A stretch of DNA of 64,000 bases from positions 28,855,594 through 28,919,593 of the forward strand of contig CM074188.1 of the NCBI GenBank assembly GCA_037179385.1, given 5' to 3'. The stretch is from Holothuria scabra. Its lineage: Eukaryota > Echinodermata > Holothuroidea > Aspidochirotida > Holothuriidae. Positions 40,373 to 53,859 of this stretch are shown here, piece by piece (position 1 is the first letter of the stretch; each line of letters starts with the position of its first letter). The notes under the pieces are model-generated. The model was not told the origin of the DNA and ran no database searches. It was given only the letters and a program-made list of their open reading frames with translations. Position numbers and translations under genes: made by a program.

Positions 40373-41724
40373 CACTGTTAAAAAATTTCTCTGTAAATTT
40401 ACATAATTTTTATGGCAAATTTTTTTTTCTTTATGGCAAAGTTTTTTTTACAGCCAGACTGTTATCATGAAAAAACATTAAGGATTTGTTTTTTCTTTAC
40501 AGTTTTTGCATGTAAATTAGTTTACAAAAGTCTACTGTAAATCGAATTACAGAATCATTCTGTTTTGTTTACCTTAATTTTATGTGAATTTACAGCCTAC
40601 TGTTTTCATTCCCGACGTTTTAATATTTATTACAATATCGCTTTTTTACCTTTCACATATTATTACGTAACATACACTTCACCATTACGTAGATCAGGTA
40701 TTTGCTTATCAACGTAACGTGTCGTTACGAAGTTGTTTTCAATCAAAACATATTGAGGATGCTTTGTTGTCATATTGTTGTATAGTAGACTTCTATCTCT
40801 AGGAACTTTGTAATTGGAAAGTCACATTTTTTGTACAATATAATAATTGTTTTTTAAAAAAAATATGACAAAGAATGCAAATACATTGGTTGCAAACATT
40901 TCCAGGCAAGGTAAACAATAAGTTTATCACTTCCTGATTAAAAAAAGCCAAAGAAGATATTATTCAAAGCAACAGCAATCCTTTTGTTAAGAAAATGCCT
41001 ACAAAATAAGCTCCACCCATTTATGCAAAATGAGATTTACGTCATAAAGTGGTAAATTTACAGACTCTTTCAAGTAAATTTGTGAAACGTTTTTAATTTG
41101 CTCCGATCAAGTGCATGATCGCCTGTGGCGATGAGTTGACATCAGTATACCAATTGTCAGTGCTCTGAAATTAGGGCCTTACAATTTCTTTTTACTTAAA
41201 AATGTGTGACAAAACACCGGTTGTATGATATTTATAACTAAGAACGTAATAACTAAGTATGCTTTTATAATAAATGTAAGTTAATTTTCAAATAGGCTCA
41301 TAAATTTGCCAAAAATGTTTTTCTTTTTTAAACTGAAACTTCGCAGAACGATGCATGTTATATATTGAAAATTTTCTGGCTATTTCTTATTTGTTTGTTT
41401 GGGCTTATTTTTGTTTCTTTTTCAGCTTAAAAACAAAATGAATGTTCGTTAAATGACAGTTTATTTATGTGAAATCAGAAAAATACAAAATACTGTTAAA
41501 ATTTCTGTAAATTCACAGAAAAAGTTTTACAAAGCAGTAAAATTTGGTTAAAAAAGCAGACAGAAATGGTTTTTCATATAAACAGAAAATACATGTTAAA
41601 CAACCTTTTTTTTATTGTAGCAATACAAAGTGTCAGTAAAGATACAGAAAATCTCTGTTTAAAGTAAAATACAAAAAGTTTAAGTTAAAAAAAGTCTGTA
41701 AATTTACAGAAATTTTTAACAGTG
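40373..41724. mobile_element. Mariner-like inverted-repeat element, 1.35 kb, no transposase
   Basis: The ends CACTGTTAAAAAATTTCTCT and (reverse complement of the right end) CACTGTTAAAAATTTCTGTA are inverted repeats flanked by TA on both sides (40371-40372, 41725-41726). Both subterminal zones contain many CTGTAAATTTACAG-like short palindromes. The length suits Tc1/mariner, but no transposase frame is present. Confidence 0.75.
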
Positions 41725-41726
41725 TA

Positions 41727-44595
41727 CTCAGAATATAATGATGGGTAGATATCATTAAGGAATAGGGGTTTTTCAGGTAGTAGGCTTACCCTCCCAAAGA
41801 CTAGAAGGTATGCAAGTCGGTGAATATTTTTTTTTTTTTATTTTTGAAATTCTATTTAGGTTTCAAAAGGATCTTGCACCCGGAACCTCTGCATTAATTG
41901 TAGGTACTCCAAAAGCAGTCGGGTAATTCATTTCACTAACACTTACCCTAGTGGCATGTATGTGAGAGTATTGAAATTTGTGAAATTTTGCCAGGTTTTT
42001 GGTGATTAATTGGTTCAAAGTGTTTGAATGCAACCTGTTTATTGTGTTTTTAACGTCAAGATAAATTGAAAAATGAATCTTAGGAACTAGCTTTCACAAT
42101 TTCAATACTTTCCGAACTTGCGCGAAAGTCTCACTTAATTTGCTCCAAACTCTTCTCTGCACATTATGAAATAGTAATGTAAAACAAAGAACGACGATAT
42201 AAAGTGGGTCCATGAAAGTTTGTTTTTACTCCTTCAATGTACCGATCAACTTACATCATTATTACCTTAACCAATTATAACCAAAAGTAAACCAGAATGG
42301 CTTCTGTAGGGATCTGACAATTGACCACAGATGCGGTGTAAATGTAAGTCTATTGTCGCAATATTAAAACTCTAGGAGCAGTATAATAATGGTAAACTAA
42401 CAAAATCTCGGTGACTTAAAATTACCCTTTGTTTCCTGGCATGCAGACTTTCGCATATTGACATAATATATGGGAATGCTCCGATAAGCTTTGCATGTTT
42501 GATACATTATTCATTACTTTCACTGTCCTTTCCAAAATTTTGCAGCATGATTGAATGTTAACCTACGGTGGCCAAGAGAGGACAAGCAAAAAGGGGGGTA
42601 TTTTTTGTTTCTTACCTTAGTTATCTCAAAATTCTTACTTACTACGTCATAACTCTTAGATACCATTTCCGCATTACGATTTACCCTTAAGTCCGAATTC
42701 CGAGATACTAAGGCAGAATTCCGCAATACTAAGTCAGAATTCTGAGATAATTAAGATGCGACCCCCCCCCCAAAAAAAAAAACACGTTGTTTTTGCTGGT
42801 CCCCTTTCGGCCAACTTTTAAAACAAATCAGATATACGGAAGATGAAATGAAAGATTGCAGGGTTCGGGAGTTGGATTTAGTTGATTTAGTTGTAGTTCG
42901 GCGGAAAGAAATATTTGGTAGTCGGTAATGTCTTTCGCTTGTGCAGACAGACGCGTACTTTTTAAACTTGGTTTTAAACCATTTGACTACTTTCTTAAGT
43001 GCAAGGGTACAACGAACACAAAATTTATTGGAGAACTCCTGTCAAAGAACCTTAAAAAGGAAAAAAATTCTGCCAGGCTAATATATACAATAAAAGTTTT
43101 GTAGAATAAATTTCTTTGTGATAAACTGATTCAATTCAACCCGGCAAAAGGCCTAACGGCTATTGTCCCACAAAATAATTGGTTCAACTTTTTCTATTTA
43201 TTTTTTACCTGACTAGGGGAGGGGGATGCCTGTTCGCCCTCAAGATCCACCGTTGCTTTAAAGGATACTCACGTTTTACTTTGTGACATCATATGCCTGA
43301 TATGAAATTTTAAGTCAACGACTCTAAAGGCCTCTAATGGATAGGGATTTGAATTTCGTATTTACGCTATACATATCTTTGAAAATAAGCTTAGATCTAA
43401 TTTGCAATGGTTCGGGAAATTTGATGGGGTCAAAATGTATAGACAGATTTTTAATAAAATATATGCCAGTTCAGGCAGCGAGACATCCTGTAAAACATAC
43501 AGCAATTTTCTACATTGGTTTCATATTAGCAAAAACATTTTTTGTTCACTCAACTGCTCAAGCAACGTGTTTAGCATTGCACACTTGTTTAACATCCACT
43601 TTGTGAACCCGTTGAAAATTAGTTCCATGCAAAATAGAAAAACTTTGCCAATGCATTTAACCTGCCAGCTTTCGAGTCGACTTGAGTCCGTTCACTAAAC
43701 AAAGTAGGCCGCGGACTACAGACAAGGGGGGATATGCATTACTTTGCTATTTTTCAACTTCCTCACACGTTTATTATATACGTGATTGTATGATTACATT
43801 CAGTTGTACACTGCATTTCTAACAACGGCTACTCCTTATAGACATTATGGATTTAGGACACACTGTCGTCATCCTTGGGGCAGAACAACAGAACATGTAG
43901 CCGCAGGCATAAGAATTCGCTCTGCAGGTGTATACGTAACAGGCTATGCGAGTATTTCAGTGTGTGGATTTGCCGGTGTTGGTTTCTTTAATTTGCCCTA
44001 AAAGGAGGGTTTAGGCCAACTCTCTGTTGCATGACATAATATACATAAGGTCTAAACAAAATACAGGCCTCCTGCTCCTCTGCAACACCAAAATAATATT
44101 GAACTGGTTTAAAGTGTAACAGTTGCTAATTGCAACATTTCATGAAGAACCATGTGTGCCATCTGCCATTACATTAGAGAGCCGGTGAGCATAATCATTA
44201 ATGACAGGAAGCAAACTGTGACTCCGATGAGTATCGTAACTTTTCGTCCCCACCCCCAATAAAAAAGTAGAAATGGAAAACAGTAAGTAAATCTATAAGA
44301 AATTTTAGCGGTATGGAATGGTTTTAAGTGCAAAAAAAAGCTTATGTTAAAGACTGTCTCAAAATTGCCATTTCTGTGTGTTTTACAAGCTTTCTTTGAA
44401 ATCCGATGAAAATAAATCTTTTAATCCTAAACCAAAGGCAAGATGAAGATATATTTCCTAACTTTAACCACAAAAGGCGTTTTTACGACAATGCCTCCAA
44501 AGGTCACATTTGACTTGTTTCTCAAGCATTTATTACTCTCTTGACGCTTTGATTCTTGAAAATTAAGAGTTTGACATGTAGAGAATATTGAGACA
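41727..44595. other. No gene; one minisatellite
   Basis: Bases 42687-42752 hold three 21-bp units like 'aagtcagaattctgagatact', with weaker flanking units, ending in a C-tract at 42763-42772. Otherwise nothing is supported. Confidence 0.5.
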
Positions 44596-44601
44596 TTTAT
44601 T
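44596..44601 (-). terminator. Poly(A) signal AATAAA (gene B)
   Basis: AATAAA on the minus strand about 100 bases beyond the stop at 44699-44701. The distance suits a 3' UTR. Confidence 0.45.
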
Positions 44602-44698
44602 GTCAGGAACACTTTTTACGACACCAATTCATATCCATACAGATAAATCATGCATGTTGTAACTAAAGAAAGTCAGTTTTAAATTTGCTCAAATATTT

Positions 44699-44984
44699 CA
44701 CTTTATTTTTCCAGTCACCGTGGCCATCGGTCCACATCCCTGGCTGTTGCATGCTTGCAGTTTGAACTTCCATCGTGCACCAATGGATAAGTCGGCGATA
44801 GTGTGAGTCTGTGGTCTGCCACTGGAACGGTTACGTGTATAGGTTGTATGGTTGTCAATAATGACTGTGTAATTAAAACTTGTGATTATCCCGTTACGTT
44901 CTCCACATGCTGGTTTACGCCATCCCAAATCTACGCTGTCAGATTTCGTAGTTTTGCTTAAGATAATTGGTTTACCTGTGGGTG
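44699..44984 (-). CDS. Fibronectin type III exon, probably terminal (gene B)
   Basis: The minus-strand acceptor is TTTTTGCAG and entry is in phase 1. The frame encodes one FN3 domain: TGKPIILSKTTKSDSVDLGW, a Trp-Arg-Lys-Pro turn, TSFNYTVIID, IADLSIGARWKFKLQACNSQGCGP and a final TVTG. It then reads into a TGA at 44699-44701. No strong donor is seen, though a weak GTGAAA overlaps the stop. With the poly(A) signal downstream this is best read as a last exon, giving a secreted protein or isoform. Alternatively the weak donor is used and the gene continues. Confidence 0.7.
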
Positions 44985-46164
44985 CTGCAAAAACGTAATA
45001 AAAAAATTACAGATTAGTTGAGAGAGATTAGTTGTTAACATTGCTTAGACATAAGGGTGAGAAAATGTTGAAAAGGCTTATCTGAGGTAAAAAGCATTGT
45101 TAAAACATTGATAAAAACGAGCATCAAGGAAAGAAACAAAACTTGCGAAAATCCTTTCAAACCTCATGTTTGTGTTCAAGGTAGGACTGACCTAACTACT
45201 TCAAAATCTCTTCATAACAGTAATTTGAAGGTGGGGGGTTGAGGGGCAATGCAATGTTGTTGCAGTTAGTTAATTAAGCAAATGGAATTTACGGCTTAGC
45301 TTGTTTTAATTGTGACCAACCCGTCTTAAGTAGGCCGGCTACATGCTTTTATCCAGTTCTGGCCCAATGCAACTGGTTTCATTTCCCTACGCTATTGCTT
45401 ATGTTGAGCAATTAGCACAATCAGTAGGTTTCCATCTTCGGTACGATCCGATCAGGATTCAAGTTCAAGAAAAGATTATGGTATTAATTATGTCACCGTA
45501 TAGTTTCAATATATTATTATCGACAGGGGAAATTTTGTTTTTCCGCACTTCACAGCACTGTAGAAATTTATAATCAGTTGTCATAAAGCCAGACATGTCG
45601 GGATGAGCTTGTCTGCCAATGCCTGTGCACAAATTCGGCGTATTGCCGCCGCAAGTTTTCACTTAAAGTATATAGTCCCATTTTGACAGAATATACCAGC
45701 AAATCAAAATTCTTTTGCTAAGCCTTGTAGGGCTTACAACGCCTTTGCTGCTCGTACCGTAACTTAGTCCGTACAAATTTTCGTGCTTGACCTTTAAAAC
45801 AACAGCTTTAATGTGATCTGCGGTCGTCGATTAAACAAACAGCCACGTAATAAAAGCAAATACCATAACTGAGGGAATAGTTAACTCGATGAAAGTGATC
45901 TGCGAATTAATTCTTAGAAACGCAAAGAGATGTGGCTCGACCTTTTACCATTGAGGCGGAAAGCCTAGAGTATATCAATCTCTATTTGTGAGTTGATATG
46001 CAACACGGTACAGTTAGTCCAGCCTGAATGCAGGAGATGCGTCATTGTACGGAGAGCTGAGCTGCATTTCTCTCACGTTTAGTTCAGTAGTAAGAAGATG
46101 CTTGCATGTTTTGACACCGTACAAGAACGAACAATCAAGCAATACGGTCTTACGTGAGAATGTA
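44985..46164. other. Intron DNA, SINE-like fragment
   Basis: Bases about 45345-45430 share 'ccagttctggccca..actgg' and a 'ctattgcttatg' pattern with 46495-46560 and 47440-47510, probably decayed SINE pieces. Nothing else is recognised. Confidence 0.4.
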
Positions 46165-46960
46165 TAAAATGGGAACTTTTAACTGACACATACTAATTTA
46201 AATCGGCACATACCAATGTAATTCGACCTCTACCAGTTTAAATCGAAACCTACCGATATACCTCATTAACATATTTGAAATCACGATTTCGCAACCCCAG
46301 CAAAACACATGCTCTTTGCAATCTGCTAAGGCCTCATCTCTTTGTACGCATTAGGCACTGTTAAATGCCGATTGCTGTCATGCTCTGTTGAATGTGGTAA
46401 GTTGCTCTCAATGAGCCCACATGCCAGTAGGCCTAAGGTAGATGTTGTTGTACATATCACTCCAGTTTCTTACCAATTGGAAATCGGGTCGACCTTTTGT
46501 CCAGTTGTGGCTCTCTGGCTTGTTTTCAGTACTCCATTGCTAATGCTCTGCACGTAGCACAACCACAGTAGATTCCGGGCCATTTTATTGACTCTTTCAT
46601 TTTAAGTCATTGAGATGGTGAGGCCTTACCGGATTGCAAAGAGCATGTGTTTTGCTGGGGTTGCGAAATCGGGATTTCAAATATGTTAATGAGGTAAATC
46701 GGTAGGTTTCGATTTAAACTGGTAGGTGTCGATTTAATCTGGTATCTGCCGATATAATTTGGTATGTGTCAGTTAAAATTGGCATTTGACGAAGTTAAAT
46801 CGGTATGTGTCAGTTTAAACTGGTATGTATCAGTTAAAATTGGCATTTGACGAAGTTAAATCGGTATGTGTCAGTTTAAACTGGTATGTGTCAGTTTAAA
46901 TTGGTATGTGTCACTTTAAATGGCAGGTGTCGATCTAAATTGGTATGTGCCAATTCCCCA
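46165..46960. mobile_element. Foldback element with minisatellite arms
   Basis: The left arm (46165-46342) and right arm (46612-46790) are inverted repeats; for example 'gcaaaacacatgctctttgc' is matched by its complement. The arms contain about 20-bp tandem units like 'ggtatgtgtcagtttaaact'. The right array is expanded to 46960. The 270-base centre holds a SINE-like piece. Inverted arms made of short tandem repeats are the hallmark of foldback transposons (sea urchin TU elements are a known case). Confidence 0.75.
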
Positions 46961-47813
46961 CGATTTGATACCGATTGCTCGCCATAGTGGTTGCGGTAGG
47001 AAGAGCGAATGCCGACGAAGGGTTCTTCAGTGACACTTTACTGAAGTCTGGTACAGGCAGGCACAGCACTGGGACTTAAGAATAGTATTTTCAATTTGTG
47101 CGGCCATCACGGTGTATTTTAGACTAGACAGGAATGTTCAGACTGCATTACTGCTTGTGAGGACTTCTAGCCAAATTGTCTCCTGAGTTTCGGTTACGAG
47201 GGTCGACGCGTTAAACATTCTGATTTATAAAGGCTTTACACATCGACATTTCGCTTTTTGCCATTTGGTAAGCTGTAGGCTGTTAACCTTCTTTACAGAA
47301 GACCTTGCCAGTTGTCATATGAATGAGTGCAGGCCTATACTAAATCCACATCAAACTGCAACTGCAAGCGTTTGCTATTGTAAGTCAGACTAGGTTCTCA
47401 AGTACGGCTCAGTTTGTAAGTAACCAATTGGTTAAGTCGGGCCGGTCAAACCAAGTGGCTAACTGGCCTTAGCTTGTTTTCCCCACTCCATTGGTTATCG
47501 CGAAGCGCAATATGGCAACATATAGCGGGTTTTAAAGTCTTTGGCGACCGATCGAGGAGTCGGATGCTCAAGCACTTGACCTGCAATCGGTTAGTTTGCT
47601 AGTTAGATGATGTTTTACCGCTCAGTTTGTAATAATGCAGTCGGTCTGAGACTTGCTATAACACGGCGCACTTCACTACTGCCTATTTGCAGGCAAATGC
47701 AGTTTTGGTCCTTACTTGTATTATCCCCATTTTGCTCATCATTTCCCAATGAAAGCACTGCCATAGCACTCCCCTGCTGGCTTTATCTTCACTCATTGGA
47801 AAGTACCACTTAC
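46961..47813. other. Intron DNA, no gene
   Basis: Nothing supported beyond the SINE-like fragment at 47440-47510. Confidence 0.45.
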
Positions 47814-48137
47814 CTAGCTCGGGAGTTGAAAAATTCCGTGAAGTAACATACGATCCTGATGGGTTAAATGCAACATAGGTGACATTGAACAAGGAATAAG
47901 CAGTCAAATTTTTGAAAATGTGCGTCTGTATAGTTGCATTTAAGTTTTCAGATTCCGATCGAGGGTTACTAAGTGGTGTTTCACAGCTGCAGTCTTTCTT
48001 GAGTTGGTGTAGTGTGATTCTTTGTTGAGAAATGTGACAATTGGCTGTCAGATTGGGTGGTTGCCAAGAAACATTCAGATTAATCATCGTATCATTATTT
48101 ACGGACGTCTCCAAAGTTAGATTCACGGGTACTGGTT
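47814..48137 (-). CDS. Fibronectin type III exon (gene B)
   Basis: The minus-strand acceptor is TGTACAG and the donor is a consensus GTAAGT. The 324-bp exon is phase 1-1, the same length as the exons at 7526 and 62566 but a different domain. It has a PVPVNLTLE start, a NVSWQPP strand with the FN3 Trp, a Cys-containing loop (DCSCETP) and LTAYSLFNVTYVAFNPSGS near the end. It has many Asn-x-Ser/Thr sites, fitting an extracellular protein. The next exon in transcription order is 44699-44984, an intron of about 2.8 kb away. Confidence 0.82.
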
Positions 48138-50734
48138 CTGTACAGGGAAAAGTAGGTTTAGACTTAAATTATCTTTTTATGTTTTTGGAGAAACAGAAAT
48201 TCTCACACCCTCGTTCTTTTTTTTAAAAAAAACACGGTACAACACACATGTGCGTAAGGAAGTGTATGCATGATGCACCCATATTAAACCCAACAGCACA
48301 TATAAAGCCTCACGCATACTCCAAATTCTGCACAACGGTTAATCGCATATAGTCTCTCCTATGAATGTACTCACCTTGCCTATAAATTTCCGCGAAGCAA
48401 GACGAGGCCAAACGAGTAGAATAGGTCTAGACTCTAGCAGCTGAGCTTGTAGTCCTCGTTAGTACATATTTGGCACATTATATGCAACACACACACTAAT
48501 TTATTCCCGCTTTTCCCGTTTCCCTTTTACACGGGCCTATCTCCATAATCTATCGACCCTATACCTGCAAATCAAATATTTTAAAAAAAACAGGTAAAAT
48601 AAATGAAAGCACGTAGAGTTAATGCGTCTTTGAAGCAGATGTAATTTAGACTGCCTTGCATGAAATGTGCCAAAATAGCCGAAAATCCCTGAGGTTACAC
48701 TACTCCATTAGAGTAGTGTTCTAGAGCGTCAAGTGCACACCCTCAAAGAAATATATGTCCTTTTAACTCTGGTTTTGAACAAATTTTGTCAAGATAACCT
48801 GCCAGTTGGCTGATGAAAGTCCATGAATATGAAGGAGCCCATGCCAGAGTGTGAATGTTGAAAATTTGGGTAAGATTGATGGTGATTTTGACTGTTAAAA
48901 AAATTGCTGTCAAATGGCGGAGATTTTCCGCTTTTGTGAAGAGGCTAGGGGTGGGTTTACCCTACAAAAACTTTAAGTCCTTCTACCTCAAAATCTAAAC
49001 AGTCATGGTATGGAAATTTTGTTGTGCCATGATGGGCAAACTTGTCAGCTATCAAGTGACGGGTGTCTTGAAATAGCTGTGAACTTTGACAGGCTGCAGC
49101 GGACTCGAAAGGGAGCTAATATAATGTGTAAGTCAAAGGGGAAATTATTGGGGATGTGAGACCCCAGCAAGTGCTATCGATAAAATTGCGGTTTCTGTTC
49201 TGTCAAGTATTATCCGAGGTTTCATACTTCTACTTCGAAGCAAAACCGGAGCCACGAACTGGTAGAAAACTGGGGCCATGGTTCCACATGGTCGACTCAG
49301 TATAACAGTGACGTGAGTCATTACGTGGAATCAATATATAACGTAATATGTATAAATTCAGAATGTGTTGTATTTAAACATACAAATATACATGGACCTT
49401 GCTAGAAGGCTACAAATTTGCCATTCCTGGCAATCTGCTTAAACATCAGGCAAAAAACAAGGTTGAACAACAAAGACCTTCATAATACTACAAACAAAGA
49501 AAGTAAAGCACGCGGTACAATTTGTCCATTACTATGATCCGTTCCAAATCATACTACCATTGCCCATCAAGCGGGGCTCGATAGCACATAAAACATTAAA
49601 GGAATAGTAAAGATCATAGCAGAACATGACAGCCGAAAGGGTTTACATTTTAAAGTTTCAATGAAAGTTAATGGATTTATGACGTTACGTATTTTTTAAC
49701 ACACTTTGCATTGTGTGCATAAGAAATAAATGTACTTTGTTATGAACTGAAATCGTATCAAGTGGTTAATAGACCTACATATGTTTTTTCTGGAACGGTT
49801 CTCTTACTTGAGTATGCGTCAAGCCCCTGTGGCTTTTGCGTTATAACTGTAAAAGTCAGTTTAGTTGCCGGCAGCCAAACTTAAACACCGGAACAAGCCA
49901 GGTTGTGCAGCTATCCCCTGATTCAATCAGTAAAGCATTCATTCTTTAAATCCTACAGCCTTAAGGAAGGTGGGCTAGGGGTTGTAGCATTTGCCCAAGG
50001 TATTTCCCACCTTTTTTAAGAGGCGTTTGAAGTAGACTATTTGAACTACATTTTATTTTCATATGTGAAAGACATGCTAAATTTACACGATGTTGTTACA
50101 TTTCAATTTAAATCTTCATCAGTGAATGACGTGTTGAACAAACGTGGGAGGGCAGCAGAAGTTATATGACTTCTTCATATTGGCAAGAACTGCTTTGTTT
50201 CTCTTTGTTTCTTCAGACTGTTGTGTTGACCTTGAAGGTATAGGGATAGGACCTGCCCGTGCGGAATGTTAGGTTTGTTTAATTCCCATGTAACTTACAT
50301 GAAAGTGGGATTTTTGAGGAGAAAATTGGTTGACTGTAAAGTTGGAAAAAAAGGAGAAGAGGGTCCATTAATGTGAGAAACTGATGTCATGTGTACCTGC
50401 TCCAAGTGAACGTTTTGTTGAAAATGTGGCAACTTTACCTGACCATATCTTGAGAACAACAAGTCGAATTCAAATGCACAATTCATCACAATTCTTCTAA
50501 TAAGTACCCATATAACATATCAAAATGTGATTTTACCCGAAACTCATCTTTTAAACCGGATTTAAAACCTATTCGAACTTTGCACCACTTCATTTAGCTG
50601 ACACTAAGATGCCTAACACATCCGTGTTGTTGTATCGTTTCAAGTCCAGACCCTCAATATAGCAGATAGCCTAATTACTACCTAGTCTTTGTAAATTGAC
50701 CGTCATGTTGGTTTAAACTTGTGTTTCCCAATTA
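48138..50734. other. Intron DNA, no gene recognised
   Basis: Part of the large intron between the FN3 exons at 62566 and 47814. No supported exon. Confidence 0.5.
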
Positions 50735-50950
50735 AAATCGGTGTACGTTGATTTAAAGTAGTATATGTCAATTCAATCAGACTGGTATTCGTCTGTTTAA
50801 GTTGGATATATGCCAGTTTAAGTTGGTATGTTCCAGTTGAAAACGGTATGCATGTGTCCTTTACTCGTTATATTTGGAATTAAATGGGTATCTGTCGATT
50901 CCCCATGATATGATAATAATACCGACTGCTCTCCATAGTACAGAGCAGGC
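50735..50950 (+). repeat. Second copy of the foldback minisatellite end
   Basis: Units such as 'ggtatgttccagttgaaaac' and the terminus 'cgattccccatgatatgata' followed by 'ccgactgctctccatagt' match the right end of the element at 46165-46960 and its flank. The left half is not seen. Confidence 0.6.
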
Positions 50951-53859
50951 AGAGAGATGACCCTTCGCAATGACGTCACACACTGACCTGGTGTGCTGTT
51001 TGGAGTGTAAATCAGTGTTTGCGAATTGTTTTATTTTGTGTGTGTTCAGTACGTAGTCCCTTCGTTTGTGACTTTGAGATGAGCATTTAACAAAACCAAA
51101 AAGTACGTTGCTGAGTACAGCACCTAACCTACAGTCTGTATAGCACCAAAAGGTTTGTCTCTGTCAATACAACTCATCTCTAAGATGTATCGAGTCCCAC
51201 CTAAAGATGGGGCAACACCTTGAGCCTTCATTTTGGAGAGACAGTGCTTACTTCGGGTGATTTTCAATAGTCCAAATACACCAGACATGCGCAGATGAGG
51301 AAGTATTCGTGGAAGTTCAACAAAAAGCAAAACCGTAATAGCCCACAAAATAAATTGCCTTAATGGCTGACATTTTAGAAAAAAAACCAGTGCAGCCTAG
51401 CTTGGACTGTCATCCTGCAACGATCAGAGTGCATACCGGAAAGACATGATAAGCAAGCCGCCTTTTTTACATGATGTAATTGAGGGTGGCGAGTCATGTT
51501 TCATGCAGGATCTAAAATAGTCTTTACGTTGTTAGGCGCATGGATCCTTTGACAAAGGCCTCAGAGAGAGAGAGAGAGAGTTCGCTAGCGACGGTTTATT
51601 TTTCCACAGGATATTCGAGAAATTTGTTTACATTATTTACACTCCGAGAATATTCGACATTCTTCTGTCTGATACTAACCAGAATGCAAGACATTCATAC
51701 TCGCTAATGGAGGCGGTCTAACGGTTCTTGCGATAATAACAGAGAGGTGCTAAATTTTAGCAACTGTCTGATACGTGTTACAGGAAGTAGATGGTAAATT
51801 TGTTATGATGATGAGCCTTCCGCATTTCCGAAAAGAATACCAGTGTTGAAAATTTATACAGGTGAAACTTTAGTGATGGGGGAGGAGGGTAACAGAAATT
51901 TTTATTATGCAAGCTTCAATTTTACACTTTTAGCATATAGTGATGCTAAAACTGTCTTAACAAAGTAGATTGCGGATGATATTGTCTACTAAATCTAGAA
52001 AACACACGTATTTAGATTGCAGAAGAATTTTTATGAAAAGAAGGGTTTTAGGTCACAACAGGATTTGGTATGTAAGGGAAGAGCTTAATCTAAGAATTTT
52101 GGTGAAACTTTAACTGAAATCCAATATGTGGTTTTTAAGATATGAACATGTAAAGTTTTCACATTTTCAACAAAATTGAACTTGAAGCAAGCATATATGA
52201 CATCACATTCCCACATTAATAGGTAGTCTTTTGTTTTTATTTAAACTTTATTCTGGATTTTCTCCTCAACAATGACATACTTTTAAAATGTAGTTGCATA
52301 AGTGACACGAGAATTTTTTTAAACTTTGCATCCCCCACCGGGAGGTCATACTCCTATTAACTTCAAGGTCAACACAGCGGTCTGATAAAACAAAGTTTAA
52401 CAAAGCATTCGTTTTCAATGTGAGGAAGTGATATAAGCTCTGCTGCCCTCAAAATCACTTTCGAACTCAAATCTACTGACTTCATTTACTGATATCTCAA
52501 GGAATACATGTCCGATTTGAATGTGACTTTTACCACACTGTGTAGATTTTGTTCGTCTTTCACATATAAAAATTTAATTTTTGCTTAAACCTCCCCTTTA
52601 ATCATTTCCGGCCGTAGCAAAAACTGTCAGAATTCCGTGCATATTATTGGAATTTCAAAATATCCAAATTTCCTCACGAATGACATTTTCAGTTTTTTTA
52701 ACTCCCTAAGTGTTCTCAGAATTTTTCTTTTTACAGTTCGGCAGTTCAACCGGATCACCTGTATTTGAATGCATCGCATAATCACAAGCAAAGCAAGCAT
52801 ATACTTCCAGATCATGAGAGATGTAACTTAGCTATCATCTTGGCTTATGAGGTTTAAGGGTGGAGAGAGGTAACTACACAGTCTTTAATTTTGCTACTCC
52901 TCATCAGAGATCTCTCTTCCCATTCCTGCAACAATTGCCAACAAAATAAACAGTAAGGAATTTCTCATCAGCCTCCTCTTTCTTTGGTTGGATAAGTGCG
53001 CAGCTATAGTAGGTATTTTCCCTTACAATACGGTTGCTCAAAGTAACCGTTTTAAATTTGTCTAACAGAATTGCTAAATCTAATTACGTCATGCTGCCAA
53101 GTATAGGGCCACAAATGAGTAAAGAATTTAAATGTGAGAATATTTAAAAAATGCAGAACAAAAATAAAAAACGGGTTAAGGTTAGCTAAGTTATTTAGAT
53201 GAGGTTGAGCATGCATATATAGCCCTGCGCAGGGAACATATTTGACTTTCCACTGAAACACATCAAAATCTCCATATGACTTTTTCAGCCATGGTAGTAT
53301 TCGATATCATCAACTGTATTATATGTCGTTCGGCTGAACATGTGGTCACCGGCAAAGCCAGCGCCTACTGGAATGAGCGATTCATGTTTCAGTTGAAACG
53401 TCTAGGTTAGAAGAAAACTAGACAGTAACCATTGCGCAATTTTTGCATCCGGGAGACTACATTATCTTATCCGTTCGCTATTCCTAAGCACCTGTGACGG
53501 TCTTCAATTCTGAACAAAATAAAATATAACTTTAGTTTGTTGCTCTTGTTACAGTCCTAAGTTGCTTTATTATGAGAAGAAATCACCTTTTCAATGCTTT
53601 TCTTATAACAACGCCTACACGTTATCGTAAGCAGATTGTTCGGATGTTTCAAACTGTAAAAAGAAGCGTAACGACCATGTCACAGAGAACGGCAGTTGAC
53701 AAAAAAACTATAGAAAGGACTTCTGAGAACTCCATACAGTCGTTGCAAGAACCGTGTAATTGAAATATCCCTAAAGTAATATGCCTCCACGTGTAATAAA
53801 AACCAGTGGCATCCTAAAATAAATTAACTATTTCCATGGTCAACGCTTTTAATGTACAA
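50951..53859. other. Intron DNA, no gene recognised
   Basis: A (GA)n run lies at 51565-51580. Otherwise only short frames, none recognisable. Confidence 0.5.

Noticed and set aside
47607..47846. 79-codon plus-strand ORF
   Set aside because: It overlaps the FN3 exon on the opposite strand, which has clear splice sites; this is its shadow.
51124..51348. 74-codon minus-strand ORF with a hydrophobic start, considered as a signal-peptide exon
   Set aside because: There is no ATG in frame at the hydrophobic part and no recognisable domain; the donor after it (GTTAGG) is weak.
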